Positions 36,761 through 51,100 of a stretch of DNA of 64,000 nt are shown here, in pieces. Source of the stretch: Gymnorhina tibicen (Eukaryota > Chordata > Aves > Passeriformes > Artamidae). Location of the stretch: positions 558,001-622,000 of the forward strand of contig VXAZ01005703.1 in NCBI GenBank assembly GCA_013399875.1. The letters are read 5' to 3'. The notes below the pieces were generated by a model. The model did no database searches. It had not been told where the DNA came from and was given only the letters and a program-made list of their open reading frames with translations. The first letter of the stretch is position 1; the number at the start of each line of letters is the position of its first letter. Made by a program: the position numbers and the translations under genes.

Positions 36761-38805
36761 GGGAGACTGTCAGGAAGGGAAGTGGGTTCAGATTTCCCAA
36801 GGGACAGGGGTGTTAATTTTACTTATTTGCACTCTACTAAAAATTTGTAGCTGCAGAAACTGAAATCCTTCGAGGGACAGATAAGAACAGTTCATCCCTG
36901 AAGAGAAACTCTGCTGGCTCAGGTTCTGCCCTAGCCATGGCAAAGTTTGGGAAATGCCAATCACACCCCCTTAGTTCTGAGTGTGGCTGTATTCTTTCTG
37001 CACAGGGGAAGGTCTACGCCTGTCTTGGCTCAGAAAGAAAAGACACTTTTGATCTTTGTTAGTAACTCTGAGGTATCCTGTAATGAGAACAAAGGCTGCT
37101 CATTTCAGAGGATCAAAGCAATTTCCAGTATGATGAAAAATTATCTATGCTGCACCAACAAATCACTCATTGGGGAATAATCTTCCATTACAGCAGGATT
37201 TTGAGTATTGCTGCCTATGCTGGTCTATGCATAATCTAATTCAGAGGCTCATCTGAAGGGCTCTGACAGGCCTCTGAGCAAGTTCTAATTTGCTAAAACT
37301 GTAACTGGTCTGCTAGCACCAACAGCTTCAAGTCCTAATACTAAATTTCGTTGATAAGGACCCTTAGATAAGGACCCTCTTCCTGCTGTGGAAATGTGGA
37401 TTTTGGGAAGCAAAACATTCTCAGTTTCTATCTTCCAGAAATACGATATCACCTTAGAAACTGTCTTTGAGAGAATGGTATGGTAATGTTACGCTTTGCC
37501 CATCAGTGCCTTCTCTATGAACTTAAGAGAGATGAAGAAGTGCAGAAGTAAAATGTTCACCTTTTGGCAACTGATTTCATAACTTTCATGTATTGGCATG
37601 AAAGACAAAGGGCACACATGAGACCTCTCGAAATTAGCTGCCCCCAGTATATTTTTAAGTGTCTATAGATTGAATACAGGCTGCTTTTCTCATGTGCAGT
37701 TATACCTGAAGTGTTCCATAGCTGCATTTATTTCTCATAGGTTTTGCCAGTCTACCTTATGTAACACCTTGTGGACATATGGCTCGTATTAATTTCTGAG
37801 TGTGACTGACATGTTATTAATGGTCCTGTAATTCAGGTACTTGCAATGTTCTGTTTCCTTTTTCTCACTTAAAAGAAAATAGTGGTGACCTTTTTCTGTA
37901 CAGAAGTACATCACTGAATTACCCCCGTTGCCAGAGGCTGCAGGAGCTCCAAGCTCCATGTCAGGCTGCATGAATCCACCAGAGGCAGTGACCGCCTGCC
38001 AGCACCGAGTCTTTGTGTTGCTTTGAAGTACTTTGATTAATACCACAGTTTGGAAATCCCTGCCTCATTCTCCCTTGGGGAGTCTCATATTAATAATTGT
38101 TTGTTGTCAAGGTAACTTACCAGCTATTGTTGGTTAATTATTTATTTAATGACTTTGAAGAAGAATAAGCTAATCTCTGTCAACCTTTAGCTGTAGTATT
38201 TTTCTAGGGGAGAATTTAGCATTTTTAACAAGCTAGTGAAGAAAGAAACATTTACGTCATGGATTATTAACTTTGTTCTGGCTATATTAATGAAAGTCTT
38301 TTTGGAACAATTTTATTTCTGTGTCTTTAGTGCCATATCCTGGAAAGTTGTTTTTCAGTGGGTGATCATCCCCGTTTGGCATTCTGACAAGCCTTTTAAA
38401 GATCAGGCTGTTCTGCAAGCTCATCCAAAAACTCATCTGTTCTGAATGCTTTGTGGAAATCCAATCTTATTCCATCAACCCACTTGTCAAAATTTTGCTC
38501 ATGCCCTTATTTCTTGCGCGTATAATATACTCAGCTGGGTTTCTGCTTCAAGTGGAGAAAACGCTTTATAAAGTTTCCCGTCTTGACCATTTTATTTGAC
38601 TTCAGAGGACTGCGTTTCTCTCTGTCTTATTCTTCAGGTAGGATTTTTTGTGTCCATCTCATTTACTTTTGGTAAATGGAAAAGACACAGTTTAGAACTT
38701 GCTTTCTTCCATTGGCCACTAGTGTCCTGTGGTTTGGGCCATCAGTGTTGTCAGTGTTGCCTCACCTGGAGAGAAAGCAGTGAAGCACTTCAGGATTTAT
38801 AGTTA

Positions 38806-38833
38806 AATCTAGTTAGTCCTAGCTAGTCCTAGT
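38806..38833. repeat. Short tandem CTAGTTAGTC-type repeat
   Basis: The unit TCTAGTTAGTCC is followed at once by TAGCTAGTCCTAGTG, giving two and a half imperfect copies of a 10-base unit. A small local duplication. Confidence 0.5.
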
Positions 38834-40889
38834 GTGCATCCCCACATGGCATTTGAATGGTATATAATGGTATAATTGCTATTAAACTGTAGATTATTTC
38901 ACAGATGTTCTTACAGACTCAATTTGAAGAAATTTTGCTGTATAACTTGCTTCTTTCCAAAATATTTCCCTTTAAGTATTAGTTTTGATGGCACTCTAAA
39001 AAACTTGATTTTCAATGAAGGTATTTTTTTCTTTCATCAGGTTAGTCACGATGCATTCATAAATTCAAAATGAGATTTTTTTCTGTTTATGTTTTTTTAA
39101 GAAAGATTTCTCTTTAGAAATGTAATTCCCATTAGCTTGTTTTTGTCCTTGCTTACCATTTATGTAGTTGATGAGTTCAATCCACGTAAGATTCTAAAGA
39201 TATTAAAATATATCACAGGGACACGATGTTTCTGGAATCATTTAGCAGGGTCCAAAATAGATAGTAGGATTGAAAAGGCAAAAAGAAAACCCCAGCATAC
39301 TGTGTCACAAAATTAATGAGGTTATTCCTGATTGAGAGTCCAGCCTCTCTACTGAAGAACCATTCCAGGCATTGCTTTGACATATTTGAGGGGATGTTGA
39401 GAAGTGTGGGAGGGTATTCATTGAAAGAGCTGATGATCTCCTTGAGTAAAAATTCCATTCTTCGATGATGTGTCCATCAGACATCTATGTAGGCTTCTCT
39501 TAGCAGTTGCTCCTACAAAGCTGGGTTTTTATTTCTGATCTATTTTCTGTTCAGGAGTCACCACAATTTAACTACTGTAAATGATTTTTTTAGGATGTGT
39601 TTGACTGCCTAAACTTAAGGGCCTGATCCTGCAGTTTTGTCCAACTAAATGGCCTTATTCTCATTTGGCTTGTTAACACTGCTGTTATTACACAACTGTA
39701 AAGTGCTACTGAGGGGCAGTAAATATTGATTAAACCCTATTAAAGCATTCACTTTCTCCCATAAAGGATTGATGAGCCACATTTTTCCTTTTCTTTCAAT
39801 GCAAACCTATATTTGCTTGTCTCTTTAGCGAAGTTTAATTTGTATTTTTGGCCAGATGTTCAGTCACAGTAAAATTGTTTCTGAGTACAACGTGAATATA
39901 AAGTATCCTTGAACTGACTTTATTGCCCATTGCACAGCACAAATCTCTCCTTGAAGCCCAGTGACTTGTGTTTTCTACAAGGTGTATTAGCAGAAGAATT
40001 CACTAAAAACCCCATAGCACTGCGGGTGTCCCGTGGCCGTGGGGGATCATGCTGGAGGTAAAGCCCCAGGTAGGCTCTGCAGTGATCTTTTCCTCTCTGC
40101 CTCTTTTGACTGCTGGGTTTCTCTATTTGCATAATTATTTCATTGAATTTTTGTTCACTGCTCAATCAGGAAGCAGACAATAGTGGCTAGAAGAAAGCAT
40201 CAGTACCGTCATTTTTCATTTGTTATTGCCTCTGAAACCTAATTTGTACCTATATTTATTTATAAATGAGGTAGGATAAAATTATGATCTTGTACACTGT
40301 TTTGCAATTCCAACATTACCCCTTGTCCTTCTGTTTTACTTTTAGTTGTGTTCAGTTTTCTTTATCAAGGCATTCCTACTAGACTTTCCTTGGATAGTTA
40401 GTGTTAGCTGTGCCAAATTCCTGAGATGTTTAGTGAGTGAAGCCAATGCCTCCAGCTAACAAACTTGAGCACTACAGGGTAATCCAGGCCTTGTATTATT
40501 GTTGACATGTTGTTACAAAACATACTGGCAAAGAAAACACTCATAATGATGTTAAATGCCCATAATAAATAGCTGAAGGACAGTGAGCATTCAGAGAATA
40601 GAACCTGTAAGAAGGGAAGAGTGTTGTGATATGTGTAACTATGTAAAAACAGGAGAAAATTAAAAAGGAAAGAACAGCCGCTCATCAATTAAAAAGAGAT
40701 TCTGAGTACAGTCATACAAAGAAAACTTTGGAAAGCTTATTGAGATACTTAAAACTAGAGTGGATAAAACACTAACTAATACACTAGTTAGATTCCTTAC
40801 TGTCAGAAGGCTTTAATAAATATACAATTGAGGCCTGTTTTTGGTGGTTTTAGGACAATTTTAGTAATTTTATTTCATTTGCCTCAGTG

Positions 40890-40906
40890 ATAATAAATAA
40901 ATAAAT
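40890..40906. repeat. Short (AATA)n repeat
   Basis: Consecutive AATA units (AATAAATAAATAAATA) within AT-rich intron shortly before the CR1 copy. Confidence 0.6.
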
Positions 40907-41039
40907 AGCCCTTTGGAAGTTTGAAGCTGACATTTGAGTCTTTAATGAAGGTTTGTTTTTTGACCGCCTTTCCCATGAATGCCAGACTGCTGCCTGTGAT
41001 TCACCCTCCCTGAGCAGCGCGTTGTGTATTTCTGTATTT

Positions 41040-42354
41040 GTAACATAAGCGCTGGTGCACGGTCTCACAGTGGGCTCTGCCCACGAGAGAGGCTGTCGGC
41101 TGTGGGCAGGGCCAGGAGAAACAGCATGCAGCCCGCAGCCTCCCGAGCAGCCGTGGGGCATGGTGACGGCACAGGGACATGGTGTGGTGCCTGTGTGCCT
41201 GCACCCGCCCGGGGCTGCTGAAGGGGCAGGCCGCAGGGCAGGCCTTAGTCTGCAGGAGCTGCCGGGCCCTACTCCTGCTGCGGGGACCTGCCTGTGAGAG
41301 ACACGCCTGGCTGAGCGGCAGGAGGAGGTGGAAAGGGGGAGGAACGTCAGGGAGGCTGGGAAGGAGCTGGAGAGCTCCAAGCGCAGTCGGCAGTGGACCC
41401 ACAGCTAAACAGACCCAAACTGTCCCGCTGGCACACCCAGAGGGCAGGGAGGGGGGCCGGCGATGAGGAGAGTGAAAGCTTGCAACAGCAAGAGACTTTC
41501 CCCAAAGCCAGAGATGCCCTTGCAGAGCCACTTCACCACTCTGCAGGCTGAAAAAACCCTTCACATCAGGGCAGGGGCTGGAGCTGAGTAAGGCAGCCCC
41601 ATCTGCTCCTTGTGTAGCAACCGGCTCAACTAAGGAAAGGCAGCAGGTGAGAGCAGCAGGTGACTTTCTTCTGAGAGACACAGAGGCACCGGTTTGTTGA
41701 TTTGATATTGTACCAGCGATGTGGCCGAGACACTACCAGGCCTCCTACAGTCCGCTGACCATTATGTGCTGCTGTTGATCCGTGTGGGCACCAGTGATAC
41801 AGCCAGGAGCGGTCTGAGGAGGATCTAGAAGGAAGAGGAAGTCAGTCAAAAATGCCAGGAGGCCCGCGTGGATGAACAGGTAGTTCCTGGATAAACTCAA
41901 ACACTGAAAGGAAGTTTACGGAGGCTGGACCCTGGGACAGGAAGCTGGTGAGAAATACAGAGAGATTGTCTGAGCAGCCAGGTATCAGGTTTGGAAAACT
42001 AAAGCCCTGATAGAATTATGTGTGGCCACGAATGTCAAGGGAAAACCCAAAATCTTTTCGATGTACAGCTGGTGATAAAAGGAAAATGAGGGAAAATATG
42101 AGCCCTCTCTGAATGGAAATAGACTTGGTTACTCAGGATAAGGAGATGGCTGAGGTATTCAATGATTTATTTGCCTCAGTCTTCACTGGCAAGTGCTGCA
42201 GTCACAAGTTGTGAATGCCCCGTCCAAGGCCAGAATGGACGGGGCTTTGAGCAACCTGGTTTGGTGAATGGCATCCCTGCCCACAGCAGGGGGGTTGGAA
42301 TTAGATGATCTTAAAGGTCCCTTCCAACTCAAGACATTCTGCCATTCTATGAAA
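41040..42354 (+). mobile_element. CR1 non-LTR retrotransposon, non-autonomous copy with two internal deletions
   Basis: Three CR1 segments lie in sense order. First, a GC-rich 5' part (to about 41835) includes a cysteine-rich LVCRSC stretch (PHD-like region), a decayed coiled-coil-like frame (AERQEEVERG, about 41310) and LIRVGTSDTAR (about 41775-41807), the GTND-type block of the ORF1 esterase. Second, about 41850-42205 is the ORF2 linker between endonuclease and reverse transcriptase: RPAWMNR, LDKLKH and FASVFTGK are readable but broken by stops. Third, about 42206-42354 is the 3' UTR, ending CATTCTGCCATTCTATG. Endonuclease and reverse transcriptase cores are missing, so the copy is about 1.3 kb against about 4.5 kb for a full element and cannot move by itself. 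The exact 5' end is uncertain; CpG-rich sequence begins near 41000. The 226-codon open frame on the opposite strand (41001-41681) is antisense to it and not a gene. Confidence 0.85.
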
Positions 42355-45300
42355 CATATTTAAGAAAATGAAACAGGTCAAATTTTCTTCAGTATCCCAC
42401 TCTAACAGTGTCCTTGTTAGCACACCGTTATACCATAAATAAACCACTGATCTTTGCTGCTCCTGGTAAGATGCACTCTGTCATTAGAGACCCAAGTGTA
42501 CAACTGCACCTGGCAGTACTTGAACTTTGAAAGTTGCCACACAGTTTTAGGACGTGCTGGGGTGTACATAGCAGTCACCATGGTCTCCCTCCTCAGGCAG
42601 CAGGCATTTCTGGCAGGCTGCACTTGGTCTGAACTCCCCTTCCATCTGCTTCATCCTTGGAGCTGACTGCTGTGGCCACTCACAGAGTGGTTTTGGCAGC
42701 AGCAGGGTACAGATGCCCAGCGTGGGAACGAGTTTTTGAAGTAGTGGCATCTCAGTGTCAGCTTGCCTTCCAGCTGATCTCTTCAGCATTCCCTGGCTGG
42801 ACTTCTGGCTCTGCTGGCCGCTCAGGCACTGGGGTCAGTATTTGTGGCTTGCTGGCCTTCTCAGAAGAGCGCTTGTCTATGATTAGTCCCTCTGAAGAAG
42901 CTAAGAGCTTTCTTCATACATAACTTTAAAAGTAAAATGATTCTGGAAAATCTCATGAAATTCACATAGAAACTTCTATGAAATGACATTTAATACCGTG
43001 ATAGATTTTCATTCTTGAAAATTTCTGCTGTGCTCTACTAGTGTATGGTGGATTTATTTCTCCAGTGCAAAAAAGAGCTTCATAAAGTCTGGAATAATTT
43101 CCAGAAGATAAACCAGAACATGCCTGAAATTATTCATGTACAGGGTATATTCTTTAACATATTGGTGAAACAGTCATCATTCTTATAGCAGATAGATCAG
43201 AAACCATTTCAGTACCTCCAGCTCTTACACTGTCAGCAGTGGAGTGAGAGAAGAACTAAAACTTACTGTCTCTTCCTCCAAACATGACCAAAATGAAATG
43301 CTTTGTTCTAGTTTAGGAATTTTTATTCTATTAAGGGGAATCTCTTCAGGCAGATATATGTCCTTCCCTCCTCTGTTCCCCTGTGAATATCCAAATAGGG
43401 GAAATAAAAAATGCTCCAGAGCTTTGAAAACCCAAAGTAGACAAGTACGTTGCCTTGTTTTTCCTCTCTCTTCCTTTGGTACCAATTCTGAATGCTACCT
43501 GAAGACGAATTTTTTAAATTCACTATTTTCTCATGCCTCTGACACTGGTGGTGGAATCAGAGTACAGCCGAACCCTTGGGTATCTCAAAAATTCACTTTT
43601 AGTGGAATTCAGTGTCCATACTCACAGGGAATTTGACAGTTCATTGAAAATTAAAATATGTGTGCAGGTGCAGTAACAAGTGCATGCAGGTCATGTCAGC
43701 TGGATCCTTTTTCTTTTCACAGCATCACTATTCTGGAAGTTACAGCAAACTCATGTTGCAAATATAATCTAGGACATATGCAGAACTTTTGCTGTAATAA
43801 TTAAATGTAATTAAATGTAATAAAGGAAATTATTATAGCCCTGAATTTACTGTGAGATCAGGCCGGAATGTTTGTGTCTTAATTTTTTTTTCTTAATATT
43901 ACAGATCCAGCCTTAGTTATGGAAATTTTGATGCTGTTTTTTTCCTACCTTGCATATTTTCTGTTCTAAAATAGAAGTGTTGACTGTGTGAATAAGATGC
44001 AACTTACTCTTCTGTAGGATATTGACTCTTCAGTGAGTAATGAGTAAAATGTAGTTATGCATGCATGTCATTTTTACTAGAGTAAATAGAGTATGATTAT
44101 ACGAAGGAAGGAATTTTGCTGATTAAAACCCACCATTTACTCATGTTTGGGATGAGGCTTTCAGCAGAAGAGAACCAGAGCAGCAAAATACCAGTGGATG
44201 AGTGTGTACAACAGAACATGCAGACTGTTCTTTCCATGGCAAAAAGTAACTTGCTTCATGCTCTGCAACATTTTCTTCTGCCTTGGTACAAATCTCCAGA
44301 TGTAGAGTAAGGACAAATGTAGTGGGAGACTCCTCTTGTGCAGACCCTGTCTTGCTGGCTCTATCATTCTTTCAAAAGAAATTAATGGAACAGTAGTGAT
44401 GCAAAGTCTGTTATAGGTCCAGCTGAACTGTGAGCATTAGGTTGGTAAACACGGGACTGTTTTGTTTTGCTCTGCAGCAGGAGGTAGTTTGAGTTGGTCA
44501 TGCAGGCTGAGATCCTCAGTGCAGTTCTCCCAAGCTCTCAGTCATATGTGCAGATCTGTGGCATCCTCTCCAAGCACATGAAAAGCAGAAAACAGTGTAC
44601 CCAAGTGCATCTTATACTTTGCCTTAGAGCTCTCGTCTAGCAAACCAAGCACTGGTTTTGGGGATGAGGCTGCAAAAACTCAGAACTGCAAAAGAACAGT
44701 GCCAAACAGAGAAAACACAAAGCATTTCTGATCTGTGGGAGTTCCAAGGCAACAGACAATGAGTTGTCAGTTAAAAGTCAGTGTGTAAAAGCAAATTCAG
44801 TTGGGAGCAAAGAGGATCATGCAGGCTTATAAGAAATGGCATTTTCCCTTATGTATGTAAAACCTATTTCTAAGAAAGTGGATTTTGTGGTGTGTGGTTT
44901 GGGGTGGTGTATCTTGTGGGATCTGAGGTTATTTTTGATTTTTTTTTTTGTGAAGAGTTGTTTAACCCAGAATAAAAGTGCCCTCTTGAATAATAAGGAT
45001 CCGCTTGGTTGCTTTATTTGAAAGTTGTTTGGAAATATCTGCAGAATAGGGAAACAAATGCAATTGAGCATAAGAAATTTGGTTGCTGGGACTCTCATTA
45101 ACCCTTAAACTACTACTTTTCTTAAAATGAGAGGAAGTATTGGAAGTAGCTACTTTGGAAACTATTCTAAAAGGAAAAGGTTTAGCTGGATAAAATAGCG
45201 AATACAAGCAAAGTGGAGTGCTTGTTCAGCAAGGCTGGAAAGAAAAGAAGGGAAAAAAGATGGCAGTGCCAGATAGGAGATATTCTGCCTGATAGTATCT

Positions 45301-45744
45301 CATAGGTTTTGCATTATTTTCATGTTAAGGCCCCTTTTTATTTTTAGTCACTTAAATAGGTGTGTATTTGCAACATCTTTTTTTCTTTGTATTTGATTCC
45401 TTCAAAATGAATTTTTGCTTATATATCTTTTGTTCAGATTTACTTATACTAGAAGATTTTTCAAAGTGCCTAGGTTCTCAATTTACGTCAAACTCCAGAT
45501 TATGGAACATGAAACATTTTGTTTCTGAAGATTAGCATTTTACAGACATCAGAAGTTTACTTGGAGCCAGTGATTCAACAGTAATATATGTGTAAGCTTT
45601 CATAGAGTGGCACTTCTATTGGGACACCTAGAGAGTCACATTTATAGGAAGTATGCAGCTGCATTAACTTCCACCTGTAACCCTTTCCTGGTCTCTAGGC
45701 ATTACTTTCTAAGAAGTATTGGAAAAATCAGGAGATAAATGACA

Positions 45745-45791
45745 AATTATTATTGATAATAATAATGATGATAATGAGAATAATAGAAAAA
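45745..45791. repeat. AAT/ATG-rich imperfect trinucleotide repeat
   Basis: Repeated TAAT, AATAAT and GATGAT units (TTATTATTGATAATAATAATGATGATAATGAGAATAATAG). An interrupted microsatellite. Confidence 0.65.
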
Positions 45792-46642
45792 GAAGTGTCT
45801 GGCCAACTATGTAAAGTGAAGATTTGAGTTTAGTAAAAACTAAATCAACACACCTGTGCATAGGTTTGAAGAAGAGTGCACATGAACTCTGGAAACAGGT
45901 GAAGAGTATCTAATTACTGTTTTTAAATCACTTGTCTCAGCCAACTTCCACTGCTAAAGTTTTACCATTTGAGGTGGATACCACTGCCTGTCAAAGCTCT
46001 GATCATGTATTGCTGGACATGTCTTGGTTTGAAAAATGCAATACACAACTCAGCATTACTAGTGTGGTGTTCTGTTCTTACTGGAGTCTTTGTCATCATT
46101 TATTTCTGTATGTGTCATGTAAATTGAAGAATAAGGAGGCTAAAATCAGTAGCTCCAGAGAAAGTAGCATGGAACAAGTCTCTTGTATATTTGGTGGAGA
46201 GAGATGTTAAGACCAAAATAATACTGGCATTTTTCCTCCCTCTGTTCTTAAACAGTTGCCATGAGTATTAGATTTTGCTGTGCCAGAAATTACCAATTTC
46301 TCAAATGAATAAAACCCCCAAGAACTTAATTCCATTCTATCTTTTCCCTCCTTGCTGAAAGGACTGACAAAGTAGCAATCCTTGTCTTTCACTGACAGAT
46401 AGCTGTACTCCCTCTGTAGCTTGAGTTGATGTGTGGAGTGTGATCTCTCTTTACAGCACTGCATTGCAGTAATGCTCAGGCAGTGCCAGTGTGCCAGAAT
46501 CCCTTGGCCAGAGGGATCCAGGAGCACAGGCATTTGCCTCAAATGCCTTGACTGTTGAACATGTCAAACATACCCAGCCTGTAGTTCTCACCTATACCTT
46601 CTTTTCTGGCTTTTATAGTTTCTTTGGAAAGTGCTCACATAA

Positions 46643-48077
<1,435 letters not shown>

Positions 48078-48197
48078 GGCCATATAACTGGTCTAACTGG
48101 TGTTATGGAGTTCAGAGAAGATGGAGCCAACCCCTATGTCCAGTTTGAAATACTGGGCACCAGCTACAGCGAAACGTTCGGCAAAGACGTGCGGAGG
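48078..48197 (+). CDS. GRID1: GRID1 exon d: amino-terminal domain segment [10 protein letters not shown]...GKDVRR
   Basis: A 120-bp exon (40 codons) follows a CTTCCTTAG acceptor and ends AGG/GTAAAG, both in phase 0. It begins [20 protein letters not shown] and ends [11 protein letters not shown], about residues 372-411 of mammalian GluD1. This is the last strand-rich part of the amino-terminal domain before the linker to the ligand-binding domain. Differences from the remembered mammalian version are small (GA for SS in EDSSNPY, S for T in GTTY, VRR for MRK). The third codon positions are more GC-rich than the surrounding intron (ACC AGC TAC AGC GAA ACG TTC GGC), consistent with coding constraint. 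The following exon, expected to start LATWDSEK, lies beyond the window. Confidence 0.96.
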
Positions 48198-51100
48198 GTA
48201 AAGATATGCTGCTTCCTTCTCTCTTTTGTTTTCCTCTAAATAATATACATCCTGCCTCACAGGGGAAAATGTTATTCTTTAAGAATGAATTAGTGCTATG
48301 CTGCAGAAGACATTTACTCTATGAGAAATATTTTCTAATTTATTACACACTTAAATCTTGAAAACTAGTTTTATATTGGTAGGCAGAGTCCTGCAAGTTA
48401 TTTCGCATGTGCAGTAACGATGCAATGCCATAAGCATCCTGTGAATATAATAGTGAAGACTGCACAATTTAGCTTATGTATTTTATTGTTAATTAAGATG
48501 GGATTGCTATAATATAAATGTGGAAGGTAAAACAGAATTGGCACTTGTCTTACTAAGGAAGCTAGCTGAGAATATAAATTACATAAACACACTAGGATGT
48601 TTTAAGTATAGCTGCTGGAAGAATTTGAGATAAATAGAAAGCTCTAGAGAAGATAATTTCCAAAATGAACTCTGCTATATCATGACAGATACTGACCTTT
48701 CAGTGGTAGCTGGTAGAACAAGGACGGCCAAGGATTAGAAGGCAGTTAGAGTGGTTCCATTGGATTATTAACAAAAATTGTTTTGTTCTGAGAAGGCTAC
48801 CTTGAACATGCTCATGCAGAGGGGATGCTCCAAAAATATGTGAAACTCTCAGTTGAACAGTGAGGTTCTGATAGGAACTCATGATATAAATAGTTTCTAA
48901 ACTGCTCAGCTGGTTGAAATACAGACATTACCATGATATGATGAATGGGTCTTACATTAAACAGAGCTGAACAAAGAGGATTTCACAAATAATTAAAATA
49001 TATGTGATTTCTTACTTTCATTTGGCCATTGGTTTCTGTGATTTGTTTTGATTTGCCTGAATTACAGAACTGTAAATGGAAAAACAAGCAAAGAACTTGT
49101 GTTTATATAATCGTCTTTATCAGCTAAACATGAGATTCTTTCAGAGTCTAATTTGGCACAGGATTCTGGACGTGGAGCCAAAGTTGTGCAATATCTATTA
49201 GAAATTCAACAGAAGGGAGACAAGTGTTTGAAATGCATAAAGTTCCAGGAGATATAATTGAAAATTTTCTGTTGCCAGAAATATGCCTCTGAACACTTCA
49301 GTTTGGCTAGGCAACCTCTTATACTCTGGTGGCCAGAAAAGGCTATTTCTTGGTCCACTTTCATTTCTAGAAGATTGAAAGTGAGGAAGTCTTCAGTCTC
49401 AAATACTACGTGAATTATAAAATATTATCTTACTGTCTTAATTTTGGAAAAAGTGTTGCCTATTTAATAAAGCAAGGTTGGTTTAGGAGGTGTAGGAATC
49501 AGTCCTGGTTCTCAGACAGAAGTATGCTCCTACTTTATGCACAAGTATGCAAACCAGAAGTATCTGGTGCCATGTGAGATGCTGTGGACTATCCCACTGT
49601 TTCCAGCTGCCAGTCCAGAAAAACCTGAGTGTCCTGGCAATGCTGTGTTATCCCTAGCACATGGATGCCATGGGGCATTTAAGTTTGGTCCCATTTTGTT
49701 ACATAATTCCCAAGTGACTTTGCTTAAGTCACATAATTGTTTGATGCTTCAATATTTACCTTTCAGTAAAATTGGCATGAACACCACAGAGCACAGGTTT
49801 GAGCCTTACAGGCAAACTGGGATGTGTGAGTGTACATTATTAGGTGTTTCCTAATGTGCATTTCAAATATGGTACCACAGATACAAATGCTCTCACTTTG
49901 GCATGTGCAGCACACTGACCAAATTGACACATAATCCGAAGGTGTGAGGTGGAGATAGCTAAAATATCACTCAAGAGTGACCACAAGGCAAAGAATTAGG
50001 TTAAATGACTAAATGGGAAAATTACTAAAATGGTTGACCTGGTATAATATTGATTACTTTTGATCCTTAATGTACTACTTTGAGGTGGTGCTACTAGGTG
50101 GTTAATAAAGGAAGGCTTAACTCTTCTGGTGTTAAATGCAGAACACTATAGAGTTCCCAAAAATCGAAAGGGAGTATAATTCTAAATGGCTAAAAAGCTA
50201 ATGGCTGCGGAATGCTCCTCTGAGCTAAAATGAAGTTCTGGAAATTATCCTTTCAGTCTAATATATAGAGAGAGTAAAAAGTCAGCAATATGCTACAGAA
50301 GTTCGGAGAAGAACTTGGAAGGGCTGATACCTCTTAGAGGAAAATTACCATGGAGCTACTGGAATTCAATTATTCAGGCAGCCTGACTTTTTATTATTGC
50401 AGCAAAAATATGTTACAGCTTAGAAGTACTTTTAAAGGCTCAGAAAGTCATGCTTGTCTTATGTATATTACTTGAGTGAGAGACCAGTTCTGATTTATTG
50501 TCAGTTGGTTCCATTTCAGCCTTTGCTCAGGTTTAGCTGTGGAGGCATGTATTTTGAGTAGGAAACAGAGGGTTCTTTCTGCATGGTTTTATTTAACTCT
50601 GTATGGAGAGCATCTATAGTTATTCACTCCTGTCCAGACCCTACAAAAAATCTTTGCACTTGGGATCAGTGACAGGGTAGGGCAAAAGACTGTAACGTTG
50701 AGTGTTGAACCTTGAATGGAATCCAGTCAAAAGCTTTTACTTGGACTTCTAACACTCAACATCCCTTGCAAAGTTTCTTGGGGATCATTTCCACCAGAAG
50801 GATTCCTGGGAGGATGTCCAAGTCAGTAGCAAATCTGCAGGGATTTTCAGAGCTGTTTTGCAGGGGCATCTGGACTCTCCAGTTGTCCCGAGATCTGGTC
50901 TTTCCGCAGACCATTTTTCCTCCCGCTAGCTGTAATGCAGTCATGAGTGCACGTAAATATATGGATTTGATTGCTTAGTGTAGTGTCTTTATTCCACAAG
51001 TCACTTAGTCTGTCTTCTCCTTTCTTACACAAGTCTAACACAATGTGATTTTGGTAAAGGCTCACAGAGGCTTTTGTGTATTTTGTGTGTTACGTTTTGT

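Noticed and set aside
41001..41681. 226-codon open frame on the minus strand, the longest in the window
   Set aside because: It is antisense to GC-rich CR1 ORF1-region sequence. The predicted peptide is rich in S, P, L and A with no known domain, and GC-rich DNA has few stops by chance.
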